Positions 35,401-47,377 are shown, counted from the stretch's first letter. The stretch is 64,000 nucleotides of DNA from Spinacia oleracea (GCF_020520425.1 NC_079491.1:37107027-37171026), one strand, 5' to 3'. Translations and numbers: made by a program. Notes: generated by a model not told the origin, from the letters alone.

Positions 35401-37120
35401 GGAATGCTTCCTCACACTGGTCACTCCATTCAAACTTGGTTTCCTTCTTCATCAAGGTAGTCATGGGCTTGGCTATACTAGAGAAGTCTTGCACAAAGCG
35501 CCTATAGTAGCCAGCTAATCCCAGAAAACTACGAATGTTAGTCACACTCTTGGGTGTAGGCCATTCACTAACAGCTTTGATCTTAGCAGGGTCAACTGCC
35601 ACTCCTTCCTTTGACACAAAATGTCCCAAAAATGCAACTCTTTCCAACCAAAACTCACACTTTGAGAACTTGGCATACAACTGGTTATCTCTCAAGGTAC
35701 TCAACACCGATCTCAAGTGTTCCGCGTGATCCTCTTCACTCTTCGAATACACTAGGATGTCATCTATGAAAACCACTACAAACTTGTCCAAATAGGCATG
35801 GAATACACGGTTCATTAAGTCCATAAATATTGCAGGGGCATTGGTTAACCCAAAAGGCATAACAGTAAACTCATAATGTCCGTATCTAGTCCTGAATGCG
35901 GTCTTTGGTATGTCATGGTCAGCGATTCTCAATTGATGATAACCCGAACGCAAATCGATCTTTGAAAAGATTCCAGCTCCTTTTAGTTGGTCAAATAGGT
36001 CTTCTATCCTAGGTAATGGATACTTGTTCTTGATTGTGACTTTATTGAGCTCCCTGTAGTCTATACAGAGCCTCATACTTCCATCCTTTTTCTTCACAAA
36101 CAACACTGGTGCTCCCCAAGGCGATGCACTTGGCCTAATATAACCTTTCTCCAATAGATCCTCTAGTTGGACTTTTAACTCATTCATTTCTGCTGGAGCC
36201 ATTCGATAAGGTGCTTTTGAAATAGGGGCGGTTCCAGGCACTAAATCTATGGTAAAGTCAATAGGTCGATTGGGAGGCATCCCCGGGATCTCTTCTGGAA
36301 ATACATCAAGGAATTCATTGACTACTGCAATATCCTCAGGCTGATCCTTGATAACATGCTCTAGGTTTCTCACAATACATAAGAAGGCTGGGTTCCCTTT
36401 ACTGACTAGCTTCACGAGTTCCATTGCCGTGATGATTCCTATGTTCTTAGGCTTACCAAAATGACGATATGACACTACTTTGCCTAGGCTAGACCTCAAG
36501 TGAACCTTCTGCTTCTCACAATCTATTTTGGCCTTGAACTTGGCCAACCAATCTATTCCTAGAATTACATCCAGCTCTCCTAACTCAGATTCGATTAGGT
36601 TAGATAAGAGCACGGTCTTGGCTATGGTCAAAGGCACATCTCTATGAATTTTGGTACACTTCACTATACTACCAGTAGGTATGACTATAGGTACCTCAAT
36701 TGGTTCAGGCTCTTTCAACCCTAGTTTCCCCAAAGCATCTACTGATATAAAAGAATAAGTCGCACCAGAATCAAATAGAACTTTAACTAAAACGGAATTA
36801 ATAGAAAAAGTACCCGCTATAACGTCAGAGGAAGTCTCCGCTTCTTGCCTAGATATCACATTCAACTTTCCTTGGGCAACTAACTCCTTTGTTATAGCCA
36901 CCTCCATTGGTGTTCCCATTGTTGTTTCGGTTCCCATTCTGCTGTTGGTTTCCTCCAGGCTTTCCATTGTTCTGGTGATTGCCATTGCTATTGCCATTGT
37001 TACTACCTTGGTGGTTCCTTTGATTTCCACCTCCATTTCCCCCATTCCGGTTCTGATTATTCCGGTTATTGCCTTGGTGGTTACCTTGGTTAGGCTTTCC
37101 ATTCTTAGAATAGCACTCAT
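32462..37120 (-). pseudogene. Chromovirus pol (PR-RT-RH-IN-CHD), broken
   Basis: Minus-strand frames 37120-35285, 35251-33809 and 33790-32462. Protease DSGATYSF is near 36765. Reverse transcriptase has [22 protein letters not shown] and catalytic FIDD near 35760. RNase H begins [10 protein letters not shown] and continues [12 protein letters not shown]. Integrase has the H..H..C..C zinc site (CLTCQKV), catalytic Asp in WDCISMDFV and DRDSRF, and Glu in [23 protein letters not shown] block and a chromodomain-like end (VKVLWSNQ..EATWE) follow. TAG at 35287-35285 and TGA at 33811-33809 interrupt otherwise continuous frame; both fit single C-to-T changes from Gln and Arg codons. A 960-bp in-frame duplication repeats the RNase H tail and much of integrase. 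Confidence 0.93.
33102..35021 (-). repeat. 960-bp tandem duplication inside pol
   Basis: Two head-to-tail copies (about 33102-34061 and 34062-35021) with a 960-bp period, only two differences noted by eye (33181 versus 34141, and about 33810 versus 34770). The unit is 320 codons, so frame is kept. It spans the end of RNase H (ADALSRKSS), the integrase zinc site and the catalytic core up to [10 protein letters not shown]. At the inner junction NNSYHA runs straight into [11 protein letters not shown]. Near-identity indicates a duplication younger than the LTR divergence. Confidence 0.95.
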
Positions 37121-37132
37121 ACTCCCTATGGC

Positions 37133-38017
37133 CTAACTTCTGACAGAATCTACAATCACCAAATTTCGATCACAATCCTTTCCAGGGTAAAAAATGTTAC
37201 AGCGCCTACATTCGTAGGTCCGTACTCCATTCCTTCCAGACTGATTACCACCACCTTGGTTGTTGCGATTACCACCATTGTTAGCCCTAAACTGGAAATT
37301 CCCATTTCCTTTGTGCTTCTTAAAATTCCCCTGATTCTGATGGTTATTCCCTTGATTCGAGCTCCCACCATCCTTTCTCTTTTCAGCACTACCATTCTTC
37401 CTTTGTTGTAACCCATACAGGTGAGCAGCTTTTCCGTACAGGGTGTCTAATGAGGTAAAGGTCTCTCCAGACAACAACAGTTGTAAGTCCATGGTCAAAC
37501 CATTCTCAAATCTTTGAGCCCTGAGCTCTTCCGTTGCCACCACTTCAGGTGCAAACCTAGACAGCTCTATAAACTTAGAATAGTATTCCGTCACAGACAG
37601 ACCTCCCATTTTGAGTTCAATGAACTCCTGCGCCTTTTGCTTCTTCAGATAAGGTGGGTAAAACTTGTTCCTTAGTGCAGTTTTGAATGCCTCCCATCCA
37701 AAGTTAGGTGTGGCTCTAAGGGTATTTTCACATCGTTGCCACCATAAATCAGCTTCACCTCTTAGGTAGTACACAACACTATTCACCCTAAGGTTTTCGG
37801 GGCAATTCACAGCTACAATGAGCTTATCAAACTCTCTCAACCAGTTCTCAAGCACACTGGGTTCAATCTCTCTGCTATAGAGTGGAGGCTTGCTTTGAGC
37901 TATTTTCTTAAACAATTCCCCAGCCGGATCATGCATTGGGTTGGCTCTGGTTTGAGCTAGGTCTCGAACTACCTCAGCTAGTTGTCTAACCACTTCAGAA
38001 ATCTCTTGGTTAGCCAT
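37133..38017 (-). pseudogene. Chromovirus gag, frameshifted at C-terminus
   Basis: 294 codons from ATG 38017. The Retrotrans_gag domain is at about residues 50-190 (PPLYSREIEPSVLENWLREF, YYLRGEADLWWQRCE, FKTALRNKFYPPYLK), followed by an Asn/Gly/Gln-rich linker. The first Cys box (CRRCNIFYPGKDC) has lost its His. One frame over, at about 37160-37120, [14 protein letters not shown] is a proper CX2CX4HX4C knuckle. A single-base loss near 37150 therefore separates the two and ends gag early. The gag start is well supported by the conserved block and the absence of upstream homology. The product would form the virus-like particle. Confidence 0.92.
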
Positions 38018-38468
38018 ATCCCTTCTCCTGAAAAAATAAAAAGGCTAACTTTAATATTGGTTGGACATGACATTACTAAGGCACTAGTTCAACAACGAAC
38101 CTACTCACAACAAGAACACATTTAGGCGTAACCTAGGGGAAGAGTTGGCGCCATTCTTGGGCCTTCTCACCCCACTATTCGATGCAAGTAAATTTAGATG
38201 GTTGCTACTAAACCACCTTGCACATAAAATTTCATTGAAGAAATAACAAGTAATCCCTTTGCGATACCCACAAGACTTAGAATTGAGAATTGAACTTAAA
38301 GGATAACGAAAAAGGAAATTCTATTCTTTTATTAAAACTCCAATGAATAAGTCTTACATCCACTAATGCCATAGCATTTATCCTCCAACTATGATAAAAC
38401 TAAAACCATAAATAGTAGCCTTGCCACTTTATTAATCAACGAAAAATAAAACTAAGGATTACATTTCT

Positions 38469-39176
38469 CTAGAGACTAACGTCATCATGACGATCATTTC
38501 TTTCCTTGTATTGCTCTGGAGTAAAGTCTTGATCATTAGGATCATCCAAGTCTTCTTCCGGATCCGAGTCTTCATCCATAGCCTCATCATTTTGCTGTGG
38601 CTCACTATCAACCACATTATTCTCTTCAAACTCATCTTCAGATCCACCGGATATCTCAATGGTGGGTTTAGGAACTATAGGGTTAGGATTTTCAATCTCT
38701 ACCACATCATCATCACTATCCTCCTCAACCTCACTAGCTTGCTCATCATGGATCATGCCATCCTCACCATCACTTTCTATTCCTCCATAGCCCATACCAA
38801 AACCCGCAGAATACTTCCCATCCTCATAGCTATTTTCCGCAACCTCTAAGATAGTAGCAAGAACCTCAGAATCATACTTCCACCTACCATCACTAGTCCC
38901 ATATTTGTACCAATTAGGGGTACCATCACCAAAACGCATGTCACTGAACTTGTTCTTGAGGTCTATGTAAGGGTTCTTGTGGGGTAAACAATGTATAACC
39001 ATACTAGCCATCATATCTTTGTGCCTAAGGTGGGGCATATTCTTGGTCGAAGCCAAATAGTCACAGGCAAACACGATCTTCTGAACATACGTGCGAGGAG
39101 TCTCATTATCCATCTTCTCTAAGTATCCTAGACTGGTGAACTTAGAAGGTAGCATCCTTAATTCCTGAAAATTCAT
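38469..39176 (-). CDS. Acidic extra ORF upstream of chromovirus gag, unknown function
   Basis: 235 codons, intact, in the same orientation as gag and lying between the PBS and gag. Residues 1-110 are mixed and possibly folded (ELRMLPSKFTSLGYLEKM, YVQKIVFACDYLAS). Residues 125-235 are highly acidic, with many Asp/Glu runs (EEDSDDDVVEIE, DEDSDPEEDLDD) and likely disordered. I do not recognise a family. Extra ORFs upstream of gag are known in the Tat/Ogre lineage but are not a standard part of Tekay/Del elements. An intact frame inside an element whose pol has stops is notable. It could be a captured host gene, a lineage-specific accessory protein, or a frame kept by chance. Confidence 0.6.
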   Translation of the reverse strand: MNFQELRMLPSKFTSLGYLEKMDNETPRTYVQKIVFACDYLASTKNMPHLRHKDMMASMVIHCLPHKNPYIDLKNKFSDMRFGDGTPNWYKYGTSDGRWKYDSEVLATILEVAENSYEDGKYSAGFGMGYGGIESDGEDGMIHDEQASEVEEDSDDDVVEIENPNPIVPKPTIEISGGSEDEFEENNVVDSEPQQNDEAMDEDSDPEEDLDDPNDQDFTPEQYKERNDRHDDVSL

Positions 39177-39489
39177 AACTCAAAAGTCTTACTAACGCGT
39201 TTCCATAGAAATTCCAACCCCAAAGGATACAATAAATAGTTAGTGGAGCCATACAATTTCAATGCACAAATATATGCTCAACATGAAATATGATGCAATT
39301 AATCACATAAAGCAAGATAAAACATGGTTAGAACATATACATGGCACTTAATAAATCACATTGTCACATAATATGCATTCTTAGACTAATATTCCCTTCT
39401 TAGTCTACCCAATTCTCACTTGAAAATAATATTCATTTTCGAAATTAATTAAGAAATAACTCCTAACTTAGTTGAAATTATTTAAATTA

Positions 39490-39770
39490 AAATCTAATAT
39501 TAATAAGAGTTATTGATTAATTAAATAAATAAATAAATAAATTTCGGATAAATAAAAAAAAGAAATTCGAAAAAGATAAATTCGAAAAAAAAATATTCGG
39601 ATAAAAGTAAATAAATAAATAAATAAATAAATAATTAAAATGATTCGGATAATTAAATAAAAGAATTTCCGAAATTAATAAAATAAATTCGAATTTAATT
39701 CGAAAATTTCGAATAAAAAAAAATTTCGAAAATTTTTAATTAATATTAAATAATAATCCGACTTTTCAAC
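39490..39770. repeat. AT-rich (AAAT)n low-complexity tract
   Basis: Runs of AAATAAATAAAT and AAATTCGAAAA words in the 5' leader of the chromovirus between the extra ORF and the PBS. Non-coding. Confidence 0.85.
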
Positions 39771-39944
39771 TCATTTCAAACGACCCAAAATAATTGATAT
39801 TTGACCTTTAAAATATTGAGTACTCAAAATAATACATTTTGACTTTAGGAAATTAATTTTCGAAAATCCTAAAGTTCCGCAATCGTAGTTTAAGGATTTA
39901 CCACCTTGCACTATTAGTTAATGCAAAGCAGCTCTCAAACTAGA

Positions 39945-39959
39945 GCTCTGCAAATACCA
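39945..39959 (-). other. Primer-binding site of chromovirus (tRNA-Met type)
   Basis: On the minus strand TGGTATTTGCAGAGC, three bases inside the 5' LTR. It matches TGGTATCAGAGC with a short insertion, which fits initiator tRNA-Met priming. Confidence 0.75.
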
Positions 39960-39962
39960 CTT

Positions 39963-42894
39963 TGTAACACCCTAATAATTCCTTGCTTTTATAAAACCAT
40001 TTTCCAACTTAAAATAAAGGAATTACTAAAGTATTACCGCCACCGTGATAACGGTTAAGGCTATTACCAGAATTACGCAGCGGAAATTAATGTCAACTAA
40101 CTTTTAAAACATAATTAATAATTTATCGAGGCCTCCTACAATTTGGAACCATAATGGCCCAAAACCAAAACACAAATAGTTTAAACATTTCAAACATATT
40201 TATAGTAATATTAAATAGTTCAAAATATGAAAACATGCAACTCTCTCGATCATCCCAAGCCACATGATTCCGATCTACCAACCTGCTATATTATTCTACT
40301 CCCCATCAATGCAAGTGCAAATGATAGATCATGATAGGGTCATTAAGGAAAAGGCCATGACCAAAACACACAAAGCACGTAGTCAGCAAAAGCTGAGTAC
40401 TTACAAGCATAGAGTGAATGAAACTAAAACATGCATCACTCACTAAGTACTAATCAACATGCAAAAGCCATATAATAATTAACAACCAATCATGAATACA
40501 AGACTCGACTCTTGACTCACAATTTAATTAGAATAAGCTTCGAACGGGCCAAAAGAATAATCCACCAAGGGAAAAAGGTGATGGGAGCCAACCATACACC
40601 AAATATAATAATAATAAAATCGGTCCATACCGAGTGTCGGGCCATACCGACGGAAATCCTGCGCATAATATAAATGAAACAACGTCTTGTATCATTAGTA
40701 GGAGTACGAGCTTTCCGGCAAGACTCCCCCCATTGTTCATACTCAAGGTATATACGTTCCAAGAGTTTTGAAACTTGTTCTGGTTGCACTTTACGTTTAT
40801 TAATATTTTATTAAAGGTGAACTCAAGACTCGACAATGTACACACATACAATTAATAAACAACAACCAAAACAATCTTATTTTAATGCTTTAAGACTTGT
40901 GATCAACCAAGCAAGACACTTGTGATATTACTACCATGTTCCTCCTCACCAAAGTGAGACTCCACATCATGCACATTAACATGAGGGTTGTGCCCTTGCA
41001 CGACAAATCCTAATTCATTTCATACATAATATTCCCAACTGAACCCTACATGTGCGGTGGCTTACGTGAGCTAACCCTTCACATGTGGTAAAATAAATAG
41101 TACAACGAAGTACAATTAATTGGCTCAAAGTATGCTAGACATCCCGTACAGTAGCATACAAATAAATAATCCATCCCTTGCATGTGAAATAAACCATACA
41201 TGCATAAATATTGAACAACATGATTGACAATGAAATCCATACTCATAATAATTCCAACATGCTTGTTCAACAATTAATCCAATAAATCCAACATCACAAT
41301 TCACATGCTCGTTCACCAAAATAAACATGATTCTACATAATGTAATTCACATCATCAACAATCATGTAATGTCATTGACAAAAAGGTGTGGTCTCCCTAG
41401 ACTTGTACGTACCTTGAATACCTAAGCATAGGGGCCACTTTGCAATAACGAGCACTCAACTAGAAATCACCTCCTATCATCAAAATAATGAAACTTAAAT
41501 TTTTTCCATGTTCATTAAATTTTCAGCAACTTTATAAAATTTAAAACCTCCTTTAGACTTTAGAATTCAATCGTTTTTAAATAATAAAAACGTCTCAATT
41601 TGCAAAATCAATCCCTAGTACGAAAACATACTTTTCCGCCTTTAAAATCAATAAAAATCAACACTTTAAACCTTTATTCAAATCTGAAAATATAATTGAT
41701 TATCATAATTAAAATCATCACCTAATTATTGTAATCAATTGACTCATTAGGTCTGGGTTAAAACCCTAACTTGAAAATCCCAATAACACTAGTTTATTAT
41801 CATAAAAATCAATGCTTTATTCAATAAACAAATCTGAAAATTCTTCCTTTAATAATTAAACAACCTAATGAATCACAACACACAAATCCTCAAACCACGG
41901 TATTCATAACCGGTTCCCAGCATTTTAATTACTCAAAACAATATTAATATAATAATTTAAAATACGGAATTTAAATAGAATAGGTAAGGAAGAAGAGAAT
42001 TATACCAATCCGGCCTATAGCACGGAACAACCACGAATTAATGTGATTGGGCGAAAAGAGATTGGAAAACGAACACGAACAACACACACACACACACACG
42101 TCCGTGTGTGTGCGCGCAGCAAGGGGCGACGAGCAGCGACAGGCGCGTGCGAGAGGGGGCGCGCGCGCGCTGGGCGCGAAGGAGAGAGCGAGAGTGTGGG
42201 TGCAGTGCTGTGTGCGAGGGCACGAGCGAGAGAGAACGAGGGTGTGGGTGTGCGATGCACACGAAGCAACAACACAGCAGCACGACACCAACAGCTATGC
42301 GCGCTGGCTAGGCGGGCTGCGAGAGAAAAAGGGAGGGCGAGAGTGTGTGTGGCGAGAGGCGGGCACGAGGGCACGAGGCCGTGCGGGCGTGCGGGTGCAG
42401 CACGAGGGCACGAGGCCTTGAGGGCGTGCGGGTGCCGAGCAAAGAGAGGAGAGGAGAGATGGAGTGAGGGGCAAGAAAAACAAAAGAGGGTTTATGAATT
42501 TTAGGGGCTCATTTAATGATGGGGGAGTCCTATTTATAGGCTCCCTAATCCCTTGATGGGCTAGGCTTAGGATATTTGAGTTGGGCTTAGGAATTAAATG
42601 AATTGGGCTAGCTTAGGATTTAAATTAAATACTATTGATTGGGCTCGTTTAGTAAAACGAATTGGACTTTTTATTTAAAACCCGAAGCTTTAAAAATCAT
42701 TTGCAACTCATTTAATTTCCCGACTCAAGAATTAAATTCGTTTCGTAATTAATTAAAATAATAAATATTCTAATTAATTAAAATACATTAAATAAAATGC
42801 ATTTAAATATTATTTAAATGTTAATAAATCGTAAAATGCTTTATAAATATAATAAAATATACATATAAATATTATAAAAATACGAGGTATTACA
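39963..42894 (-). repeat. 5' LTR of chromovirus
   Basis: 2932 bp, homologous end to end with 29256-32190. Beyond its outer end (42895 onwards) the sequence is again chromovirus 3' interior rather than a target duplication. Confidence 0.93.
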
Positions 42895-43471
42895 ATCTAC
42901 CCTCCTTAAAAGAAGTTTCGTCCCGAAACTTGGGCTCGGAAATCAAAATTCAACTCAAAACTTGAGACTTTCTGAGACTTTCAATTCGTTCATTTACAAA
43001 AAATTTAAGTTTTTGTACTCTTTACATGATTAAACAGGACAATAATAAGTGCAAATTCAATAGAAAGCACTAAATTGAGCATAAAATAGGGAAAAACAAG
43101 GTAAAAAGCGCGAGATTCTACCGCACTCTACCCCCCTTAAAAGACACGAGTTACGACCCCGTAACTCAACTAACCTCGGGAAAAAGCTCGGGATATTTCT
43201 TTCTCATTTCGTCCTCCGCTTCCCAAGTGGCTTCCTCAGATTCTTGATTAGACCACAACACTTTGACAATTTTCACATCTTTAGTACGCGTACTACGCAC
43301 TTTGCTATCAAGGATTTTGACAGGTCTTTCCTCAAAGGTTAGACTTTGGTCTAATTCTATGGTCTCCGGTTGCAACACATGCGATTTATCCGGGATATAT
43401 TTCCTTAACTAAGATATGTGGAACACATTATGCACTCTATGCAAGTCCATAGGCAAGGCTAGTCTATAGGC
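42895..43471 (-). pseudogene. Second partial chromovirus interior (integrase C-terminal end)
   Basis: Matches 32191-32767: polypurine tract, the pol stop region and the last 70 codons of the chromodomain-like tail (43378-43166, VKVLWSNQESEEATWE), plus a little more pol in a broken frame. Homology stops abruptly at 43471. This makes an LTR-interior-LTR-partial interior array, as produced by unequal recombination or by insertion of one element beside another. Confidence 0.92.
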
Positions 43472-44771
43472 ATTTCGTATGAAGAAGTTATAAGCTGTTA
43501 AAGATCGAATTTTCTGGAAATCCGCAGGTCTGCCTGCGCTGGAAATTTCCAGCGCTGGAAAATTTCTAGCACTCTCAAGGGAGCGCCACTTTTTTTTGGC
43601 GCTTCATATTGACTCTCACTGAAACTCAAACTCTTCGAATTCTATCTTATGTGCGCTAGAAAGTTTTTAGCGCTAAAGTGGCAGCGCAGCTTTATTCTAG
43701 CGCACGCATGGCCAGCGCCACTTTTTTCTAGCGCTGCCATTTGATTTTCGCCGAAACTCGAATTTTTCAAATATCTCTCTTATTTCGACTACCTACACTA
43801 TAAATACATCCCTTCTGCACCCCAATTTCGATCAATTCAGTCTCACTCCTTTGATATTCTGAATTCTCTTTTCTCTCTCTGGTATACTAAATTTTTGTTG
43901 ACGTCCCGCCCCGCATTCTTAATAATTTGTCGTATTAACTCTTGTTAAGAAGAATTATGTCCGTACAAGAATTATAACCATCCCAAGTACCACCAAAGTT
44001 CTAGCCAATTCATAAGCCAAAACCAAGGAATCTAAGAGGAAACTCTGCCGGAATTGAAGGAAGGATCAAGATCTGAAAGTCAGTATAAAGGTTGTTCTAA
44101 GCAAAAAGGAGGCTTTGCTAAGGTGAGTGGTAGGTGTTCCTGAGAACCGCAGTATAGCCTACGCTATATTGTAAACTAAAATCTATTTTATCTCTTTCAT
44201 CACCATATAAATTTGTTCACATAATCTGTTTTATTAATCACGCCTAATAAGATAATCTCTGGACAAATCTGATATTGTTAGGCTCCTTAAATCAATCTAA
44301 ATCACTCTTTTGATGTTTTTAGTTAATTATCTGTGGATTAAAATCAACTCAGATTAGTAATGTAGCATAACGCATGTCCCTTTCATCGTCACATTGAACT
44401 AGTAAGGACCGCCGCGTGGGCTAATGCTGGGCACTCCCCGTATTAGTAAACGTCCCCCGCACTCTCAATCTCTACTCCGATGGATGTACGTTGAGCGATC
44501 TCCATAATAGGTATCACAAGGGAACCTATGGCCGTTGTGAGTCAAATATGTTTGCACTCTATGCATATCACGACAACCGAGTTTTGTCAGTTTTCCGCAA
44601 TGTCGTTGAAAATTGAATGACGACTCCTACAGACTAGTAAAAAGAGGCTAATGCCCACAGTTAGTCCCTGTTTTACTTAATATTGCTTGCCGGCGCCACA
44701 TCACGAGGGAAAGTCGTTCGGGCCTCTTTCTTAGGAAACGTGCGCATGTACCGTTTTCCGACCCCCTCACA
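43472..44771 (+). mobile_element. Partial Ogre/Tat-like LTR
   Basis: The right part shares blocks with the LTR at 48530-50031: GTACGTTGAGCGATC, ATCACAAGGGAACCTA, GTTTTGTCAGTTTT and the terminal CGACCCCCTCACA. Its left end is missing, cut by the chromovirus remnant at 43471. The left third carries palindromic CCAGCGCTGG-type words (43540-43745) in place of the CGCCCAGnnCTGGGCG words of the other LTR. No PBS follows, so it is a solo or 3' LTR fragment. Confidence 0.75.
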
Positions 44772-45662
44772 CCCCCAGTTCCTACACCTAAGGTGGATAT
44801 CCCAGTTCCTCCACTTAGGTTTGTCCCAGTTCCTCCCCCTCAAACTGTTTCTTCAGGCTTTACTGGTTTTGGTGGATTTGCAACTTTTGGTTCCTCGAGT
44901 TCCTTGGGATCAAAGGATCACACCAAGGAGGAACTCAAGGAAAAAGTGATACAGTTAAGGAAAGATATGGATCGTATGGTGCTTCTTCAAGAAACTGCTG
45001 ATGCTAGGGTGCTTCAACTACAGGCACAAGTGGGTGCTTTAGTTTCTGTGGTTCAGAATATGGGTTCAAGTCTTCCACATCCCCTCCCTGACAGTCACAA
45101 GGCTTGAGGATCTCCTAAACTTGCTTCCTCCCCAAACTCTCCGCACTAATTCTATCCATTGTGTTACATTATGCTTTTTATTTGATGGAACTTATTCTTT
45201 TTCTTTTGGTATGTAACCCTTTTTTGGGAGACATTATGCTTTTTATTTCTTTTGTTTAAGTAGAACTTCTAAAAATCGTATATTTAAAATTTGGTTCGTT
45301 TAATCTTTTGTTTTATATTCAACTTGAGTACGTTGACACTTACCTTTGAGGCTAACTTAGTTTGCCAACCGTTGATCGGAGGGCGCTATAAATGGTATAT
45401 ATTAGTCTTGTGTTTTCCTACTTTTTGTTAATGCCAACAGGGGGAAAAGAATGCAAACACTCTCAAATGATCCCATGAGTTCATGTCTTACTACTCTCTT
45501 CTCAATGTAAGTTACAAATTTACTTAGGTCGTTCTAATTAATTTTTATTTCTTTTAACTTAATCTAACTTTTTTTTTCTAAGTTTTAATTTATGTTGGAT
45601 GGTTATACTTGTGTTTAGTGAAAGTTTGCTTTTGTTGTCATCACCAAAAAGGGGGAATATTG
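44772..45662 (+). pseudogene. Sirevirus-like Copia 3' end with Pro-rich/coiled-coil ORF remnant
   Basis: The frame 44793-45107 has Pro/Val-rich repeats (IPVPPLRFVPVPPP) then a heptad-like Leu/Val pattern (EELKEKVIQLRKDMDRMVLL), suggesting a coiled coil. The function is unknown. Farther right (45625-45662) the text TTTGTTGTCATCACCAAAAA followed by GGGGGAATATTG resembles the conserved last codons (VVITKKG) and polypurine tract that precede the 3' LTR in Sirevirus-like Copia elements. I therefore read this as the tail of such an element; no reverse transcriptase is present. Confidence 0.5.
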
Positions 45663-46324
45663 TGTTGGAACATTTATAGAGTAAATGGGTTTATGAGTTA
45701 AATGTGAAAGTGTATTATACTAGGAGTAGAGGAGGTAGTATAATGTTTAGAGTTTATTCCAAGCGGATGCAACGATTATTTGGGCACCCGTCGGGCGAAA
45801 CCCGCCCGATCGCCCGCCGGGCGAAGATCCACCCACCGGGCGAAAGGAGAAAGTTAAATGTTTGCACGCGCGCCCGACCGGGCGAAGCTCGCCCGTCGGG
45901 CGACTTTCTCCAATCGCCCACCGGGCGAATGGAGAAAGTGTCCGTTTTGAGCGTTTTTTTGACGGTTGCTTGGATGTAACCGTTGGATATTATTTCCAAT
46001 GGTGACTCTTCATTAAGAACTCTATATATAGAGTACTTATGACTCATTTAAGATAAATAGTTAACATATTAATATACTTGCATACTTTTGAGAAATCTTC
46101 TTGCAAATTATTTCTTCAAAGTGAGACATTTGAGTGCTTAACACAAATTCTTGTTGGATTGATTTTGTGAGAACACACAAGATCAATTGATTCTTCATTG
46201 TATCTCAATAGTGTTCTCGTGAACCCGATTGTTCCTTTGTGGGTCGATAAAATACTATTAGGAAAGCGTTCTATTTCGTGCCTTGAAGATTTTATCCGGT
46301 CTCCCCACAGTGATATTTCTAACA
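45663..46324 (+). repeat. Copia LTR with GC-rich palindromes
   Basis: 662 bp, TGTTGGAACA at the left and TTTCTAACA at the right. It contains eight or so CGCCCGnnCGGGCG-like words at 45785-45925. A gag frame starts 28 bp after its end, so it acts as the 5' LTR of the element to the right. I could not recognise a standard PBS, and the matching 3' LTR is not in the window. Confidence 0.65.
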
Positions 46325-46351
46325 ATCTAATAGTATTTTACTCTTTGGATA

Positions 46352-47377
46352 ATGGCGTCTTCATTGCGTGATATGGCTACGAATTTCCAGAAGTTGGACA
46401 AGTTCGAGGGTGCGGGTTATCGCCGTTGGCAAAAGAAAATTCACTTTCTTTTGACAACATTGAACGTGGTGTACGTGCTCATGCCAGATCCTCCCGCTGA
46501 TGGAGAAGAAGAGACTTTGGAGAATACACGGCGTAGAACCAAGTGGGAGAACGATGATTACATTTGTCGTGGGTACATATTGAATGCGTTGGCTGACCCG
46601 TTGTTCGATCTGTACCAATATGAGGAGAGTGCAAAGAAACTTTGGGACAAACTTGATTCCAAGTATATGGCCGAGGATGCTTCAAGTAAGAAATTTCTTG
46701 TTAGCAAGTTTAATAATTTTAAAATGTCTAATGATAGGCCTATTATGGAACAATTTCATGAAGTTCAACATATTTTGAGTCAAATTAGATTGCATGGTAT
46801 GGTAATGGATGAGGCTATAGCGGTAACATCTATTATTGATAAATTGCCATCTTCTTGGAAAGATACAAAGAACTCCTAGAAACATAAAAAGGAGGAAATG
46901 ACCATGGAACAATTGGGTACTCATCTTCTTGTTGAGGAGGGTATCCGGGTTCAAGATGGTGTTAAGGAGGCTAATGTCAATGACAAGATTACTCCGGGTT
47001 GTTCTATCAACATGGTGGAAGAAGGGCAGTCCAGTGGGACTAAAAAGTTCAACAAAAGGCCACATAAATCCAACAATAAAAATGTTGCAAACAAGAAGGA
47101 TAAAAAGACAAAATCTGTTTCTTGTTGGGAATGTAATGGCCCTCATTTCAAGAGGGATTGTCCAACCTTCAAAAAGAAGAAGGCTAGCAAGGGTCAACAT
47201 AACAATGTTGACAAGAACCAAGGTATGGTTGTTGCACATGATGCTACAAATATATTAATGAATTTTGTGGCTATGATTTCTGAAATCAATGTTGTGCAGG
47301 TTGATGACTCTTGGTGGATTGATACGGGAGCCTCTAGACATGTGTGCAAAGATATGAATTATTTCAAGTCTTTTTAA
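46352..47377 (+). pseudogene. Copia gag and protease start, one internal stop
   Basis: ATG at 46352. The UBN2 gag domain covers about residues 10-170 (FQKLDKFEGAGYRRWQKKIH, LWDKLDSKYMAED, FNNFKMSNDRPIMEQFHEV). A TAG at 46877-46879 interrupts, then the frame continues in phase through EEMTMEQLGTHLLVEE. The zinc knuckle CWECNGPHFKRDC is one residue short of CX2CX4HX4C. The aspartic protease begins with WWIDTGASRHVCKD at about 47310. A second stop, TAA at 47375-47377, closes this part. Gag would package the RNA; protease would cut the polyprotein. Confidence 0.9.

Larger units (their letters stand above)
29256..42894 (-). mobile_element. Tekay/Del-type chromovirus (Ty3/Gypsy)
   Basis: A 13.6-kb element read on the minus strand, bounded by 2.9-kb LTRs (TG..CA on both strands). 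The order on the minus strand is 5' LTR (42894-39963), a PBS of the tRNA-Met type, an acidic extra ORF, gag, then pol (protease, reverse transcriptase, RNase H, integrase, chromodomain-like tail), the polypurine tract and the 3' LTR (32190-29256). The integrase C-terminus with a GPY block plus chromodomain-like text and the long LTRs fit the Tekay/Del lineage. Coding is damaged by two nonsense codons, two frameshifts near the gag-pol junction and a 960-bp duplication. Confidence 0.93.

Noticed and set aside
38487..38849. Plus-strand 120-codon hydrophobic frame opposite the acidic ORF
   Set aside because: Complement of Asp/Glu-rich codons yields hydrophobic residues; the minus-strand frame is longer and matches the element orientation.
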